This document shows, in pieces, positions 21,836 through 34,125 of a DNA stretch of 64,000 bases. Both the position numbers and the translations under genes were made by a program. Position 1 is the stretch's first letter. Each line of letters begins with the position of its first letter. The stretch lies in contig JACMZG010001914.1 of assembly GCA_018340805.1 (NCBI GenBank), positions 49,024,218 to 49,088,217 on the forward strand, in the 5' to 3' direction. The notes beneath the pieces are model-generated. The model worked only from the letters and a program-made list of their open reading frames with translations. It made no database searches and was not told where the DNA came from. The stretch comes from Microvelia longipes (lineage: Eukaryota; Arthropoda; Insecta; Hemiptera; Veliidae).

Positions 21836-23750
21836 AGGGTTGTCATACTCTTTATATACATAAACCTTGGAATTATGGGATAACGGTTACCTATTTAGGT
21901 TAAAAGCTAAAACGGACACCTATAGAGGATTATTACACGTCACACATTTAAGGTTAAATGTTTCTGAACGTCATTTACAGGTATTTCTATTACTATTGAA
22001 CCCACTGCTCTGCAGGTATTTGACCTCGTAAATGTCCTGGACCCTTATAGACATTTTAGTAGTTTTTAGTAGATTGGTTGAGGGTTAAGAACAAGTTAGG
22101 TTATAAATAACTCTTTCTTGACTTGTAGAGGTACTTGGCTTTTAGAAATGATCTTTTAACTATGTTCTGAAGTTAAAACCATTTAAGTGAATATACGTAG
22201 GAAAAATAAGCGTAAGTGGGCCATGGAATGGACAGTGGTTTTCTTTAAAGGGAAACTCGCTGATCAAAAATTCATGTGTTTATTTTGTTAAGTATGGACG
22301 TATGCATATACGTAATGTTTTATTCTAGAAGTTTCTAAGTCGCACGATAACTTTTAAACGCTTTTCTGATCTCAATGAAACTAAACTAATACGATAAACC
22401 TTTTCGATTTGTAACGATTTTTTTTTTAAATTTTCGAAGACAGCAAAATGAGTTAACAAAGTCCCACTTCTATTTTTTTCCGGAGAGCTCTACTGGACCG
22501 AAAGTTTGATTTTTGTTTCTACTCGCCAGTAAAAATGCAGTAGGATTTTTTATGCATACTACACTGACAGGCAGACATCATAAGGAAAACCCCCTCAGGT
22601 CGCCTTAAAACGAACAATTCTAATGAAATCTGGATTTCGTATTGTTCGATTATAACAATACTTTTCTTGTATATCTACAGTAGATAGTAAGAAATTAAAA
22701 AATATTTTAAGGAAACAGTTACTCGTCTAAAAAGGATCTCGTTTAATTATAATTAATTCCTGTCACATTTCTTTAAACTAGAGACACAAAATTTCCATAA
22801 TTAAGGAAATACTTTTTAATAAATGGGTTACAAGGAAAAAGGAAATAAAATATAGGCCGGGAGAAAAGTAATGACCGGGAGAAAAAATAATAGCCATTAA
22901 TTTCAAAAGAAGAGCCTCATAGTCTTAGCAGAGAAGAAGTCAGCTTTTTTTGGGTTGAAAAACTGGTCCTATCTATTACTTGGACGGTACAAAGTTTTAC
23001 AATTACTTTTTTGTTTCCTTATCCTTTTAAAAAAGGAGAAGTATTAGGTATGCTAAAAGAATAAATAGATCACTAAAATATAAAGTGTGGAAGTTGTCCT
23101 CCATGAAAGTTGAAGAGTTATAATAAATATTATATTATTATTCTAGTGTGAAATTTTTTATACAAATATTATATCAATAAACAATTTTATAATTATTTCA
23201 TTTTATAAAAATGAATATTTATAAAATTGAAGATTTTTTATTTTAATCTACGCAAAAGTCTGTAGCCTACTTTATAACTATAAATATGTTTAATTTAAGT
23301 ATCGGCAAGACCTGTATAGTAAATATCTATCAGGATAAAAATTGTTTATTTATCTATCGCTAGTATAAAATACTTATAAGATAATTTTCATAAAATATAA
23401 TGGATATTATTTTCATTTACTAATTCTGTTTAGTAAATAATAAATACATATTTTTATTAAAATCTGCTTACTAGTTCTGTCTAGTAAACAATAATATTTT
23501 TAAACACAACTATATTATGAAAATTTTAATCTCACACTAGTTTTGTCTAGTAATCACATGAATTTCATAAAATGGCTGTATGGCTAATAAAGGACAATGC
23601 CAAAAAAAAAAAAAAATCATTTTAATTATATTATATAATTCTTCTACATAGACTTTCATATAATTCTCGTACATTATTTTCATATAATTCTTGAAATAAT
23701 TTGCTTATTATGATGAAACGTGACGAAAATTAAAATAAAAAATCTTCATT
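21836..23750. other. 1.9 kb without a recognised gene
   Basis: AT-rich. A phrase with CTAGTTCTGTCTAGTAA recurs three times near 23420-23550, a short local repeat. Nothing else named. Confidence 0.45.
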
Positions 23751-24002
23751 TTTAAGATAAAAAGCATTTTTTAAGATGAAAAGCATTTTTTAAGATAAAA
23801 AGTATTTTTTAAGATAAAAAGCATTTTTTAAGATAAAAAGCATTTTTGAGATAAAAATCATTTTTTAAAATAAAAAGCATTTTTAAGATAAAAAGTATTT
23901 TAAGATAAAAGCATTTTTAAGATAAAAGTATTTTTAAGATAAAAAGCATTTTTTAAGATAAAAAGTATTTTTAAGATAAAAAGCATTTTTTAAGATAAAA
24001 AA
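23751..24002. repeat. Minisatellite, about 20-bp unit, about 13 copies
   Basis: The unit is AAGATAAAAAGCATTTTTT with length changes mainly in the A and T runs. Confidence 0.93.
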
Positions 24003-24644
24003 ATAACTATAAGTTATCTATTTGACTATTTTTCTCTTAAGTTGATTTTTATTGTTATTAATCCTAATATTTATTTTTATATTATTTTGTATCAACTTAT
24101 ACACAAGACGAGCCATAACTCTCGCTTAACAGGGACTAGTATATAAATAAATGAACTCCACCTGTTGCTTGATACATAAAGTAAACATAATCAATATTTA
24201 TGGACCTAACTTGTTCTGTCCTTTATAAAGTCTCTAAGCAGGAATCTTAAAACTTTATAGTAAGTAAGGTACTAAAAAATTCTACGTAACAGGTTATAGC
24301 TTTTTTATTAGTATAATAAAATACTTCTTACAAAATTCTCCCTTTTGATTTAACCCAGGTATGTTCTTTAAAATAAAACTAAAACAAGGGTTTTATTTTG
24401 AACCTGGATGTTATGGATAAGGCTGGTGTTCGAAGCCAGTATTGCGTTTTGATTTTTTATCAATTCTTATTTATAATATTAAAGGTGTTCCTCTTTGTAC
24501 TTAGCGTTTAATTAACATCCTAAGTCCTAGTTAGTTCTCGTAAGTTTCATTTCTCATAAAAACGATTGATATCAAAAAATATGCTTCCTAAACGAGCACG
24601 ATATTTAATTTCACTTGTTTATATTGAATATATAAATAATTTTG
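24003..24644. other. AT-rich stretch, nothing recognised
   Basis: No coding or repeat signature. Confidence 0.5.
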
Positions 24645-24880
24645 CTTTTCCTCATATAGGAAAAGTATTGTCTTTGCAAAAAATTCCGAAACCGGGACGT
24701 CACCGGAAATATCCGTTTCAGATGTTTTAAGACCTCTTGAGTATTTTTTAAAATGTTACGTTTGTGTGTCTGTTATCATTGTAGCTCCCAGTGTATTTAT
24801 TTTTGCTCGAGTGTTGAAACCGTAGCAAATGCGAGTGAAAAGTTCCGAGGTACCTCGTCCCCGATTTTATTCTTTCTTTA
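24645..24880 (+). repeat. Family L copy joined to a 5S-SINE tail
   Basis: Family L words (CCGAAACCGGGACGTC, CCGTTTCAGATGTTTTAAG, GTGTCTGTTATCATTGTAGC) run into AAAAGTTCCGAGGTACCTCG, the tail of the 5S-headed SINE. It also serves as the empty site for the insertion at 11582. Confidence 0.6.
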
Positions 24881-25242
24881 AATAACTCATATTTATTTCT
24901 GGATAATAAATAAACCCAAATCTTATCTCTATTGTTATCAGTTTAATGCTTTATCCCTTTTAATACTAAATATCATATTACATAAAAAAATACTAAGTAA
25001 ATACATTGTTTACTTAATACAAACACATGTATGTGATTGTAAACAATCTCAACACGTGACCTTCTTATCAGTTTTAAATAAATAATAAATATTTCTTATC
25101 ACTTGGTATTATTTACTCATGAATATTTTTAAATGTGTGTCTTATTATTATTAGTACTTGACATGTCAGTTATTACACACGTACTTAAAACCGCAGTAAA
25201 ATATAATGGTCCTTCGACCCGGATAAAAGTTTTATTATATTT
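24881..25242. other. AT-rich stretch
   Basis: Nothing recognised. Confidence 0.5.
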
Positions 25243-25255
25243 TACTTCATTAAAT

Positions 25256-25499
25256 AGGCCGCCTCCGTGGCCGCTGTCGTTAGGGCGTTAGTATTTACAC
25301 GGACCTTTGACACCCACGGAGGTCTGGGGTTCGCATCCCAGGTTACGCTCTCAGTTTATAGAAGATTATTGTTTAGTTAAATTATCGCCAGCTTTATAAT
25401 ACACTTTGAGCGTAACGGTTGCTACTACCACCCGAGGTTGTTCCCGCAGGGGTTATCCCTGATGAGCCGCAAGGCTCTAAACGGGCATTATTATTATTA
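25256..25499 (+). mobile_element. tRNA-derived SINE, complete, with 13-bp target duplication
   Basis: Head GCCTCCGTGGCCGCTGTCGT, B box GGGGTTCGCATCCCAGG, body, GATGAGCCGCAAGGCTC and an (ATT)n tail. TACTTCATTAAAT flanks at 25243-25255 and 25500-25512. It is near-identical in order to the copy at 1506-1763, so the family was active fairly recently. Confidence 0.87.
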
Positions 25500-25670
25500 T
25501 ACTTCATTAAATCATACGGAATTAATTGAATACGGTAGTAGACTAGAAAAAGTGCAATGCTAAAAATTGTTATTTTTGCACTAAGGGAGTAAATTATGTT
25601 ATTATAATCCCTGAGCAGTTAATCAGTTCCTTAGGCGAAGCTAAAGTAATTATGTGTTTAAAGTAATATG

Positions 25671-25885
25671 TCCGTTTGGAGTCATTCGGCTCATCAGAGA
25701 TAAACCCTGCGGGAAAACACCTTAGGTGGTTATGGCAACCGTTACGCCTCCAGTGTTGTCGAAAATTTCCAGTTGTCGAAAATTTAAATTAACCATAATC
25801 TTTTATGAACAGATAGCGTAACCTGGGTTGCGAACCTCAGCTCTCAATGGTTTCAAAGGTCGGTTTAAATAATGACGCTTCTACG
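25671..25885 (-). mobile_element. tRNA-derived SINE, older copy
   Basis: Minus-strand order is the same: B-box-like GGTTCGCAACCCAGGTTACG, body, then a CCGAATGACTCC version of the 3' block. The head is eroded. It lies 170 bp from the complete copy, in opposite orientation. Confidence 0.7.
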
Positions 25886-26394
25886 AAACAAATTCCTATT
25901 AAAGAAATTATTGGACGGACTGAAATAAGTTTTATAATTTTTGGTAAAAGATAATTAGACGAAGATAGTTGCTTATCTGTCTGCTCGTTTTTGTTTAAAA
26001 GTAAGTTTAGTTATTGGGCGTAAATTTTCAATATTTTGTTGTAAAGGATTATCAAAATTGTATTTATTCAGCGTGTAAAGACTAAGTGGCGATGAATGAT
26101 GGCTGATTATTTATTCAGAGATTGGTCTGGGATTTAGTCACGCGCCATTAGATACTGATGAGGTTTAGTCTCTTAGTCAGACTTATTTTACACCTCTATC
26201 CTTTCAATCTTATTTAGTTTTTTTTTTATTTTTATCTAATATTTTTTTTTAAATTTTTCACTAGTACTTGCATTATTATTTATAATACACATAATCTATT
26301 TTTTGGTAAAATAAATTACCCCCTAATAGATTCATCGGCATGAAATAAAAATATTATTATTCTTAAGTATTCATTTATTGAGCATTTATTATCA
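25886..26394. other. AT-rich stretch
   Basis: Nothing recognised. Confidence 0.5.
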
Positions 26395-26945
26395 GAAAAG
26401 TATTTTTAACTAAGCATTTATTCTGGGGGAAAGCATTTTTATTAACCATTTATAATGTGAGGAAAGTATTGTTTCAATAAGCTATTATTATGAGGGAAAG
26501 AATTGTTTTATTAATCATTCATAAAGTGAGGAAAATATTGTTTATTATCATCATAAAGTGAGGAAAGTATTTTGTTTTATTAATCATTCATAAAGTGAGA
26601 AAAGTATTGTTTTATTATAATTCATAAAGTGAGGAAAGTATTGTTTTATTAAGTAATTATTATGAGGGAAAGCATTGTTTTATTAACCATTTAAAATGAG
26701 TGGAAAGCATTGTTTTATTAACCATTTAAAATGAGTATCATTCAAAAGTGAAGAAAGTATTTTTTTATTATCATTCATAAAGTGAGGAAAGTATTGTTTT
26801 ATTAATCAATTATTATGAGGGAAAGCATTGTTTTATTAACCATTTAAAATGAGTGGAAATTATTGTTTTATTAATCATTTATAAAGAAAGGAAAGTTTTG
26901 TTTTATTAAGCAATTATTATGAGGGAAAGCATTGTTTTAGAAACA
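26395..26945. repeat. Minisatellite, 35-bp unit, about 15 copies
   Basis: The unit is GTGAGGAAAGTATTGTTTTA, TTAATCATTCATAAA. Alternative units have TTATTATGAGGGAAAGCATT. The first copies are most diverged. Confidence 0.9.
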
Positions 26946-29030
26946 TTTTATGAGGACAAAACATCTCGGAAGAAATAAAAATAGGAGGTAAAGTATTATG
27001 TACACTAAGGCTTTATTACTTCATCTTTAAAAATTAAAAAAAAAATATTGTCTTGGTAACTTAATATTTATTTTTTAAAGCTAATTAGGAAATAATAAAT
27101 ATCCCGTCTTTATTTCGGCTTTTAGATACCATTATAATCTAATAATAAGTTAACATGAAACATAATATGATCTGTTGAAGCTTTTTTCGTGGTTTTATTT
27201 TACTTTTTTTTATTATTCATTACTTTTTTTTCTAACTTTATTTCTACTTTCATTCATTCAATTTATTTTTCAAAATACAAATTTTTTACTTAAAAATTAA
27301 AAAAAAAACTGAAAGAATATTAATCTCCTATTTTGAAATGGTCTTGTTAGACTCAAATCTAAATAGTTAAAAAATAAAAAAAATCTAAACGCCAGAGTTG
27401 TAATTCTTAAACAGTCATTTGTGATCTGTCACAATAATGTAATCTTAAAATATCATAAATCGTCTTCTGGCTTTAAAATCAGTGTTGCCAGTAAAGAAAA
27501 GTTAAACATTTCGAATTTTTATTTAAATCTGTTTAGTTTAAATATATAGTTAAAAAATTAATGTTTATTTTGTTATTATTTTACCTTTATTTAAATTTTG
27601 TTGTTTTTTCTTACCTTATATAGCTAGTTTTGTGTTACTGCCCAACATTAGTATTTTAGCGCATTTGTCGAAGAAAAAAAAGCTTATTTTATTGTATAAT
27701 TAGTATAAAATATTAAATTTTTAACTTATAGAACCTGTTTAAGCAGCTATTTAATGCTATTTTAAGAAGCCGGTAATACCACTTAGTTTTTATTTTGTTT
27801 TTTTTTGTTTCGTTTTCAACTATCGTTTATTTTTATTTTTCTCTTTTTGTTTTAATAATTCTTTATTTTTTCATCAAAACTGTTGTTATTTACCGACGTA
27901 TAAAATTTTATTGTATAATTATTTAAAAATATTTATAAAATATCTTATAAATTTACTCAATAATTTAAAGTTTGTGGAATCGGTGTTTTTTTAACATTTA
28001 ATGCATACTGTAATTTTTTTGTCTAAATTAATTTATGTCATCATTTATTTTTGTTTTCTCATACTTAATACTCTCTGTAACGACTAACATACATATATAA
28101 CACGTACAGTTCGTTCCCAAATATATTTATATCTATTGTTTATTGGAATAAGTCCAATCGGTTGTTTTGTATTTTATTTCTCTAACTACATCCCACACTG
28201 TATATTCAAAATATTATAATGAGCTCTTGTTAAAGGTTGGCCCTCTTAGCCGGATATTTTTTTTTTTTAGATTTACATCTTTCCAAATGAAATATATTTA
28301 CAAAAATACAACTTAATAAGGACGATAAACATATTTATTAATATAAATCATGTATTTATTTTTAAATAAATAATTATGTAGGAACTATATATAATTAACT
28401 AATAAAACATGTTTGTTATAAATATGAAATGCGTTAGATAAATTTTCAATGCGTGATTTATTCCAATTGAACTAGATATGAAAGAAAAAAAAATATATAT
28501 AAATATAAAATAAAATATAAAATATATATAAAATAAAATATAAAATATTTTTTTAAAAGAAAAAATATGTTCTTGTTGTAAAATATGTGACTAAATTCTT
28601 AAAGTGGAAGAATGTCAGACAAAAGTTTCCGTAGCAAGCTACTCTAATTGAATTAACAATAAAATTTGTCAAAGAAAAAAAACCCCTAAGCCGCCTGCCC
28701 GCTGTCTCCTGTCGAATATGTCAATGCTCTAATATAATAAGCTCTACAAATGTTAAGCGTTTATGAAGCAGATGTTAAAACCAAATAATTTAGATGGATT
28801 TAATGAGTTTATTGTTTGATTTTTCACTTTTCCTTATTTATATCATAGGTATTTAGGAAAAGAATTGTGTAAGAAAATACTTTGCCAAGCTTATGTACTT
28901 CTGTATGCTCTCTACGTAGATAATTTATATTAGTATAATAGCAGTATATATTGGTATTTATCTCAGGGTCTATATTACTATTTATATATTGCATATATTA
29001 CTTATATACTTGTTTTATATATACAGGATG
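26946..29030. other. 2 kb AT-rich, no gene recognised
   Basis: Includes a family L scrap at 28825-28880 (TTATATCATAGGTATTTAGG). No other feature. Confidence 0.45.
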
Positions 29031-29460
29031 TACAAAATAAAACTCCCTTCCCGAAAGGAGGTGGTACTACAGCTCATTTCCAACAAAAAACTTCATATTA
29101 ACTATGGTCCGATTCTCAACCGTTTTCCCACAAGGTCAAATTTCATGATTTTTTAAAACTCCTTGACTTGCATTCAGAAAATGGCTGATATCTGAGAAAG
29201 TATACAATCTAGTTTCAGTATTGGATTTGTTGGAAAGCTGATGAAATTTCCTATAAGACAACATGCATTCAAGTGTAAAAAATAGGCATAATTCAAAAAT
29301 TTTGACAAAAAATGAAACTTTTTGACGGTACATTGAAGCTTAATGAGCCAATTTGAGAACATCTTGTTGCTAGGAAAACTACCTTGAACACTCCTCTTTA
29401 ATGTGACACCCATAATTGATCCCCATATGTAGGGCTATTTTTTGAGTAAAGACTGATATA
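29031..29460. other. Unassigned block with an ACAGGATGTACAAAATAA start
   Basis: The opening resembles the ACAGGGTGT ends of some insect DNA transposons, but I cannot find the matching inverted end. Two overlapping minus frames (29136-29413) have no recognisable motif. Its richer composition than the flanks suggests an old transposon. Confidence 0.3.
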
Positions 29461-29520
29461 AACTCAAGAAACACCCAAAAATACAAGTTTTTTGTATTTC
29501 TTTTGAGTTGATTTATGGGG

Positions 29521-29702
29521 TCTTCATTGTCGAACGTTATTTAATTCATACGTAATAACTCATTATGAAGACGACTGCATTAATAAAAATTAAATTAATT
29601 TTAATTTTTCTTTATAACCACTTAAAAATAAATAGCAATTTTTGATAGTTAATGAATCCCTTATTAAAAAGAAATATAATTCGAAACGTTCGACAGTGAA
29701 GA
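29521..29702. mobile_element. MITE with 18-bp TIRs
   Basis: TCTTCATTGTCGAACGTT and its complement AACGTTCGACAGTGAAGA with one mismatch. 182 bp, AT-rich interior. Confidence 0.7.
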
Positions 29703-29873
29703 CAGAATAGTTTAAAAACTGTACATTTTAAATTATTTGAACCTTAATATTACGTATAGAGATAAGAAAGAATTTGCAATCAGTAGCTATTCTTTATTAT
29801 TAGCTTAAGAGCACAAATCATTGCTTACATTTTCTATTCAAATAAAAGCAGTGCTATTAATTTACTATTTTCA

Positions 29874-29965
29874 CACTAAATCTATTAGTGCGCCCTCTAT
29901 AGGCTTTAATTGAAACACTAAATCTATTAATGCGCTCTCTATAGGCTTTGATTGAAACACTCAAG
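29874..29965. repeat. Tandem duplication, about 46 bp
   Basis: CACTAAATCTATTAGTGCGC, CCTCTATAGGCTTTAATTGAAA is present twice with three or so differences. Confidence 0.85.
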
Positions 29966-30593
29966 TATTACTGTATCAGTTCTTTTATTAGCATTCAATA
30001 TAAATCCGAGTTAGCCTCACTTAGATCTTTCTTATTTTTTTAAAATTCTTTCTGTACTAAAAAATTAATTTAATTAAACAAGGTCCAATATAAATATTTT
30101 TCACATTTAAGCATTTTATGAAAATACATCTCGTTAAAAAATCCTATACTACTGCTTGGCTTAATTAGGGTTTTATTATCCTACATTGACTAAAAAGGGA
30201 ATAATTGTTTAAAAAACTGTTCTTTTAAAAAATTACTAAAGATATCCAATTAATTAAATCGATCTAATTTAACGTTTGTAATTATTTTAAAAGTTCGCTC
30301 TGAATATGCAAATGTCATCATTCAATGACATTTTAAACTTTAATTAACATTAATACTTGTCAAAATACTGGTTTAACTAAAATTTAAACCTGAATTAAAT
30401 TTAGTTTAATCTTCTCTCTGTCCAATGACATTTACATTAAACATTCTTGCATTTGTCGCATTGGAACTTATTCCTTCTTTCTTCATTTGCATTTTTTAAT
30501 TATAACTTATGTTTTGTTTTAATGAAGCATTTATGGTATTTTAAATTATTTGTTTTTACAAAAGAGTAAATTTGTTGGACTGGTATGATATAT
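29966..30593. other. AT-rich stretch
   Basis: Nothing recognised. Confidence 0.5.
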
Positions 30594-30676
30594 ATTTAGA
30601 ATTTAAATTTCTTGAAGACTACAGTCCTTTATAAATATTAATTTATTTAATAAACTTTACATAAATCTTCACAACG

Positions 30677-30705
30677 TTTCATTGAGCGAAGCTCAACATC
30701 TTCAG
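30677..30705 (-). other. Hammerhead-like core motif 5
   Basis: Minus strand CTGAAGA, stem TTGAGC-TTC-GCTCAA, GAAACGTTG. The stem loop is the GAGCTTCGCTC mini-hairpin. Confidence 0.5.
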
Positions 30706-31076
30706 GTGAAAATCAAATGAAACTAAATTAAGTAATGTAAAAATTTTTTTTTTTTTATAAAACGAAATATAAATTAATTTAGAAAATGACAGAAAATGTC
30801 AGTAAACCAAAATATTAAGGAGGCATAGACAGATTATTAAGATGACGGTGATTTGTAGACGGAGGTACTGTATTTTTAGGGGGTCTTTTTAAATTTAAAA
30901 TATTTGAATAAATGCTATTTATATTGTTAGTATCCTGTTTTTTATTCATGGTGTTGGGGTCAGTTTTGATGTATATTTATTAAATATAAATATAAATTCT
31001 AAATTAATTTATATTTCGTTTTATAAAAAAAAAAAAAATTTTTACATTACTTAATTTAGTTTCATTTGATTTTCAC

Positions 31077-31105
31077 CTGAAGATGTTGAGCTTCGCTCAA
31101 TGAAA
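31077..31105 (+). other. Hammerhead-like core motif 6
   Basis: Identical to motif 5, on the opposite strand in the other arm. Confidence 0.5.
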
Positions 31106-31188
31106 CGTTGTGAAGATTTATGTAAAGTTTATTAAATAAATTAATATTTATAAAGGACTGTAGTCTTCAAGAAATTTAAATTCTAAAT

Positions 31189-31739
31189 TTGTTTTTACGA
31201 TTGTTTATTTTTACAAGTTGAGTAATGTTCCAATGTGATAATAGTTTATTTTTAGCTGCCTAATCCAAAAGTTGACTTAAAGTGTAAAAAGTTCATTTTA
31301 AGTTGACAAGTCCAGAAGGTAACTAAATTTTTCTATATCTTTGGTGCATGTATTGTTCACTGAAATTTCCCTAACTTATTTTATGCTTTTTCTATATCTT
31401 TGGTGCATGTATTGTTCACTGAAATTTCCCTCAGTTAAGTATTTTATTTTAATAAGAACAATCTATTCTACTTTATGTTTACAATTTAATAATCTTATTC
31501 CTTCTTATGAATTATTTATTCTATTTTGTCCCCGACTTTATTATTTCTCTCTTTGTTTTTCTAGCTTCATTATGTTTTACTTTTCCATTTGTTACTACCT
31601 CAGCTTTGTTTTGAATATTTTCCCTCCTGTTTGATTCAATTTTAAATATATTTGCATTGTCAATTCTTTCTGCTATATTCTGCTAACAAGATTGAATATA
31701 AAACAGACTAACACACTCGAGCTTTATGTATTTAATTTT
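31189..31739. other. Non-coding stretch with a tandem duplication
   Basis: 31330-31442 contains a 57-bp duplication (TTTTTCTATATCTTTGGTGC start). The 97-codon plus frame at 31341-31634 is a hydrophobic, T-rich reading without family features. Confidence 0.5.
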
Positions 31740-31744
31740 TTTTC
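31740..31744. repeat. BEL target-site duplication, left
   Basis: TTTTC, matching 40601-40605. Low-complexity, so the exact length is uncertain. Confidence 0.65.
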
Positions 31745-32695
31745 TGTATGAGCCAATGGTGATACGACCAATCTAAATTAGTCCACTGAATTGGCACAAT
31801 ACTAAAAAAATGAATATGGAAAATAATAATCAGAAAACCAAATTTAAATTCATATAAAGTCACTTCTATTAAAAATAAAAAAATAATATAATCTCAAAAA
31901 TTAAAGTTTCAGGTTCTAAAAGAAATTATAGTCTCAAAATCAGAGCAAATTAAATTTAGATAAAAAATAGATAAATGGGTAGGGCATAAAAATATAGTTT
32001 TAGATTTTAGATAGAACAATAGAAGATATAAATGGGTCTCAAGCCTGGTATATGCCGTGTAGTAATATAAAGATGGTAAGCTAAAGTTGAGAATAAGTCC
32101 TCAGATTCCTCACAGGTTCCCTCAAGTCCTCAGGTACCTCCAACGTCTTCAGAGCAGGGTCTGTTAGGTGACTCAGATAATAAAGAGCGAATTAAGATGA
32201 GATGGTGATCCCAGATAAAGGCTGGTGACTCCAGAAAGCCAAGGTATCGACCTGATGATGGCTAGGTGAGAGGTCACATTGAGTTACCGAACTCAAAATG
32301 ATGCACTCAGCAACACAAGGTTAGAGCTGGGAGAGTAGAAATATCTAAGTGCTCTGGTGGCATATGACTCACTACTGACTGGACAGGTAGAGGTGTTAAA
32401 AAATCCCAGATGAAAATTTATCATTCTATTGTTTAAGAAGAATAAAAAAGTAAATAAGATAAGGGGGAAAACTAGTTAGAAATCAAAACAAAGGCCCGGA
32501 GTAATTGGGGTCAAAGGTACTCTAAATATCATAATAAATCATAAAAAACCTATAATATTTATCTTTTACTTAAAAAACTATTTTTATCTAAATAAACAAA
32601 ACATTTTTATAGAATGAATAAAAATTAATATTGTAAAATAAAAAACTAATTCTTTAAAACTAAATCATAATAAAAAGTTCACATTGGCGTGAACA
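31745..32695 (-). repeat. BEL 3' LTR
   Basis: On the plus strand it opens TGTATGAGCCAATGG and closes GTTCACATTGGCGTGAACA. The minus-strand start carries an inverted pair GTTCAC...GTGAAC. It matches 39649-40600 throughout. Confidence 0.95.
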
Positions 32696-32706
32696 TACCG
32701 CCCACC
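32696..32706 (-). promoter_or_regulatory. BEL polypurine tract
   Basis: GGTGGGCGGTA on the minus strand directly abuts the 3' LTR. This is the expected plus-strand DNA priming site. Confidence 0.75.
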
Positions 32707-32738
32707 AATTTTTGGCTAAGTTCAAAAATTAAAACAAA

Positions 32739-34104
32739 TCATCTTAAACTTATAACTAAGTACCTATAACTAATCGGAGAATGGCTCACTGTGAAGAGTC
32801 GCAGCGGCACTAACTTGTGGACTGGACGAAGAAATTCTGAAGATCCTATCTTGAGTTTAACAACCCTCACTACTCCATCTCTGCCTGGGAGCACTTCCAG
32901 AACTCTTCCCAATGGCCAGTGAAGAGGAGGAGAATTTTCATCACGAAGTAGAAGAAGATCCCCCACTTGAACATTAGAAATGTTTTCAGTCCATTTTGAA
33001 CGTGTTTGTAACGTTGTCAGGTATTCTAATGACCACCTTTTCCAAAAATCATCAGACATTTTTTTAACTAGTTGCCATCTAGTAAGACGGTTCATTGGTT
33101 TATCAGCGAACGAAGGTTCAGGTGGAGTCGTGAGATGATCACCCACTAAGAAATGTCCAGGAGACAGATAGTCGTTCTCTTCAGGAGAAGTAGATAACGG
33201 GCACAATGGCCGTGAATTTAAAATGGATTCAACCTTGGTGAATAAGGTGAACCATTCCTCTATAGTTAGAGCAGTATCTCCAGCAATTTTGCGGATGATA
33301 GATTTTGAAGACTTCACAGCGGCTTCCCATATTCCACCTTGATGAGGTCCATAGGGCACGTTGAAAGTCCACGTGAAGCCGTGGTCTGTAGCATATACAC
33401 ATAAATCTTCTTGTGTTTTAACAGATTTAAACCATTTCCGTAGATCGTTGAGATGATTAGCAGCGCCACGAAGTTGGTACCACAATCGCTAAACATCTGT
33501 TGAGGAAACCCTCTTCGTGCTGCAAAACGGGGAGAGAGAAGCTAAGAAGGCTGTGGTGGTAAGATCTGTGACAGCTTCTAAGTGCACAGCCTTAGTAGCC
33601 ATGCACACAAATACGCATAGATACATTTTTGATATCACTGGTTTTCGAAGCAGTGAGTGACGAAGCTGAAATGGACCTGCAAAGTCCACACCCAGTTCGG
33701 AGAAATGGCCTAATTCGTTGGACACGAGATTCGGGTAAATCAGACATTATAGGTGTCACTGTTTTGTTAGCACATTGAGATCGATAGCATTTCATGCAAA
33801 GAAAGGTACGCTGGCGAGAGTATTTCGAAGAAATTAATGCTTGCAACAAGGATGGTCCCGGATGAAGATTAACCATGTGGTAGTGATCGACTAGCACTTT
33901 AGTAAAATGACTTTCTCCAGGTAGGAGGAGGGAATGCTCAGGCAAGTCTGATCTAGATAACCTTCCGCCCACCCTGAGGATACGGTTTTGATCTAAGTAT
34001 GGGCACAGGTTAGAAAACTTAGAAGGAATATTTTGATAATCAGGTTCTTTTCCACAAAGAAATAATATGACTGAACAGCCTTGATGCAAGTATTTAAGTC
34101 CCAT
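32739..34104 (-). pseudogene. BEL integrase region
   Basis: Integrase domain of the Pol polyprotein; it joins the cDNA to the target. In order: LRVGGRL and the HHCC zinc-binding region with VNLHPG and CMKCYRSQC (frame of 34104-33592); the catalytic core with GVDFAGPF and KAVHLEAVTDLTT (33725-33489); FSDCGTNF (33496-33314); and GGIWEAAVKSSK (33485-32739). So the D, D and E residues are visible, in three different frames. The last piece (248 codons) continues through LNSRPLCPLS and WPLGRVLEVLPGRDGVVRVV, the BEL C-terminal domain, to a stop 43 bp before the LTR. Frame changes near 33740, 33500 and 33480 may be sequencing errors. Family assignment is secure; activity cannot be judged. Confidence 0.92.
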
Positions 34105-34125
34105 GTTGATTTCTTTTATAGATAA

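Larger units (their letters stand above)
30594..31188. mobile_element. Inverted pair of Penelope-like end sequences, about 190-bp arms
   Basis: 30594-30783 and 30998-31188 are near-perfect reverse complements; differences are in the T/A run length. Each arm holds a CTGAAGA-stem-GAAACGTT motif. The centre (about 215 bp) is unrelated. Penelope-like elements are known for LTR-like ends in direct or inverted order with hammerhead motifs, so this is best read as two such ends. No RT or GIY-YIG gene is present. Confidence 0.8.

Noticed and set aside
31341..31634. 97-codon plus frame
   Set aside because: Partly a tandem duplication; T-rich hydrophobic reading with no motif.
32696..32738. An env gene after integrase in the BEL element
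   Set aside because: Only 43 bp lie between the integrase stop and the LTR.
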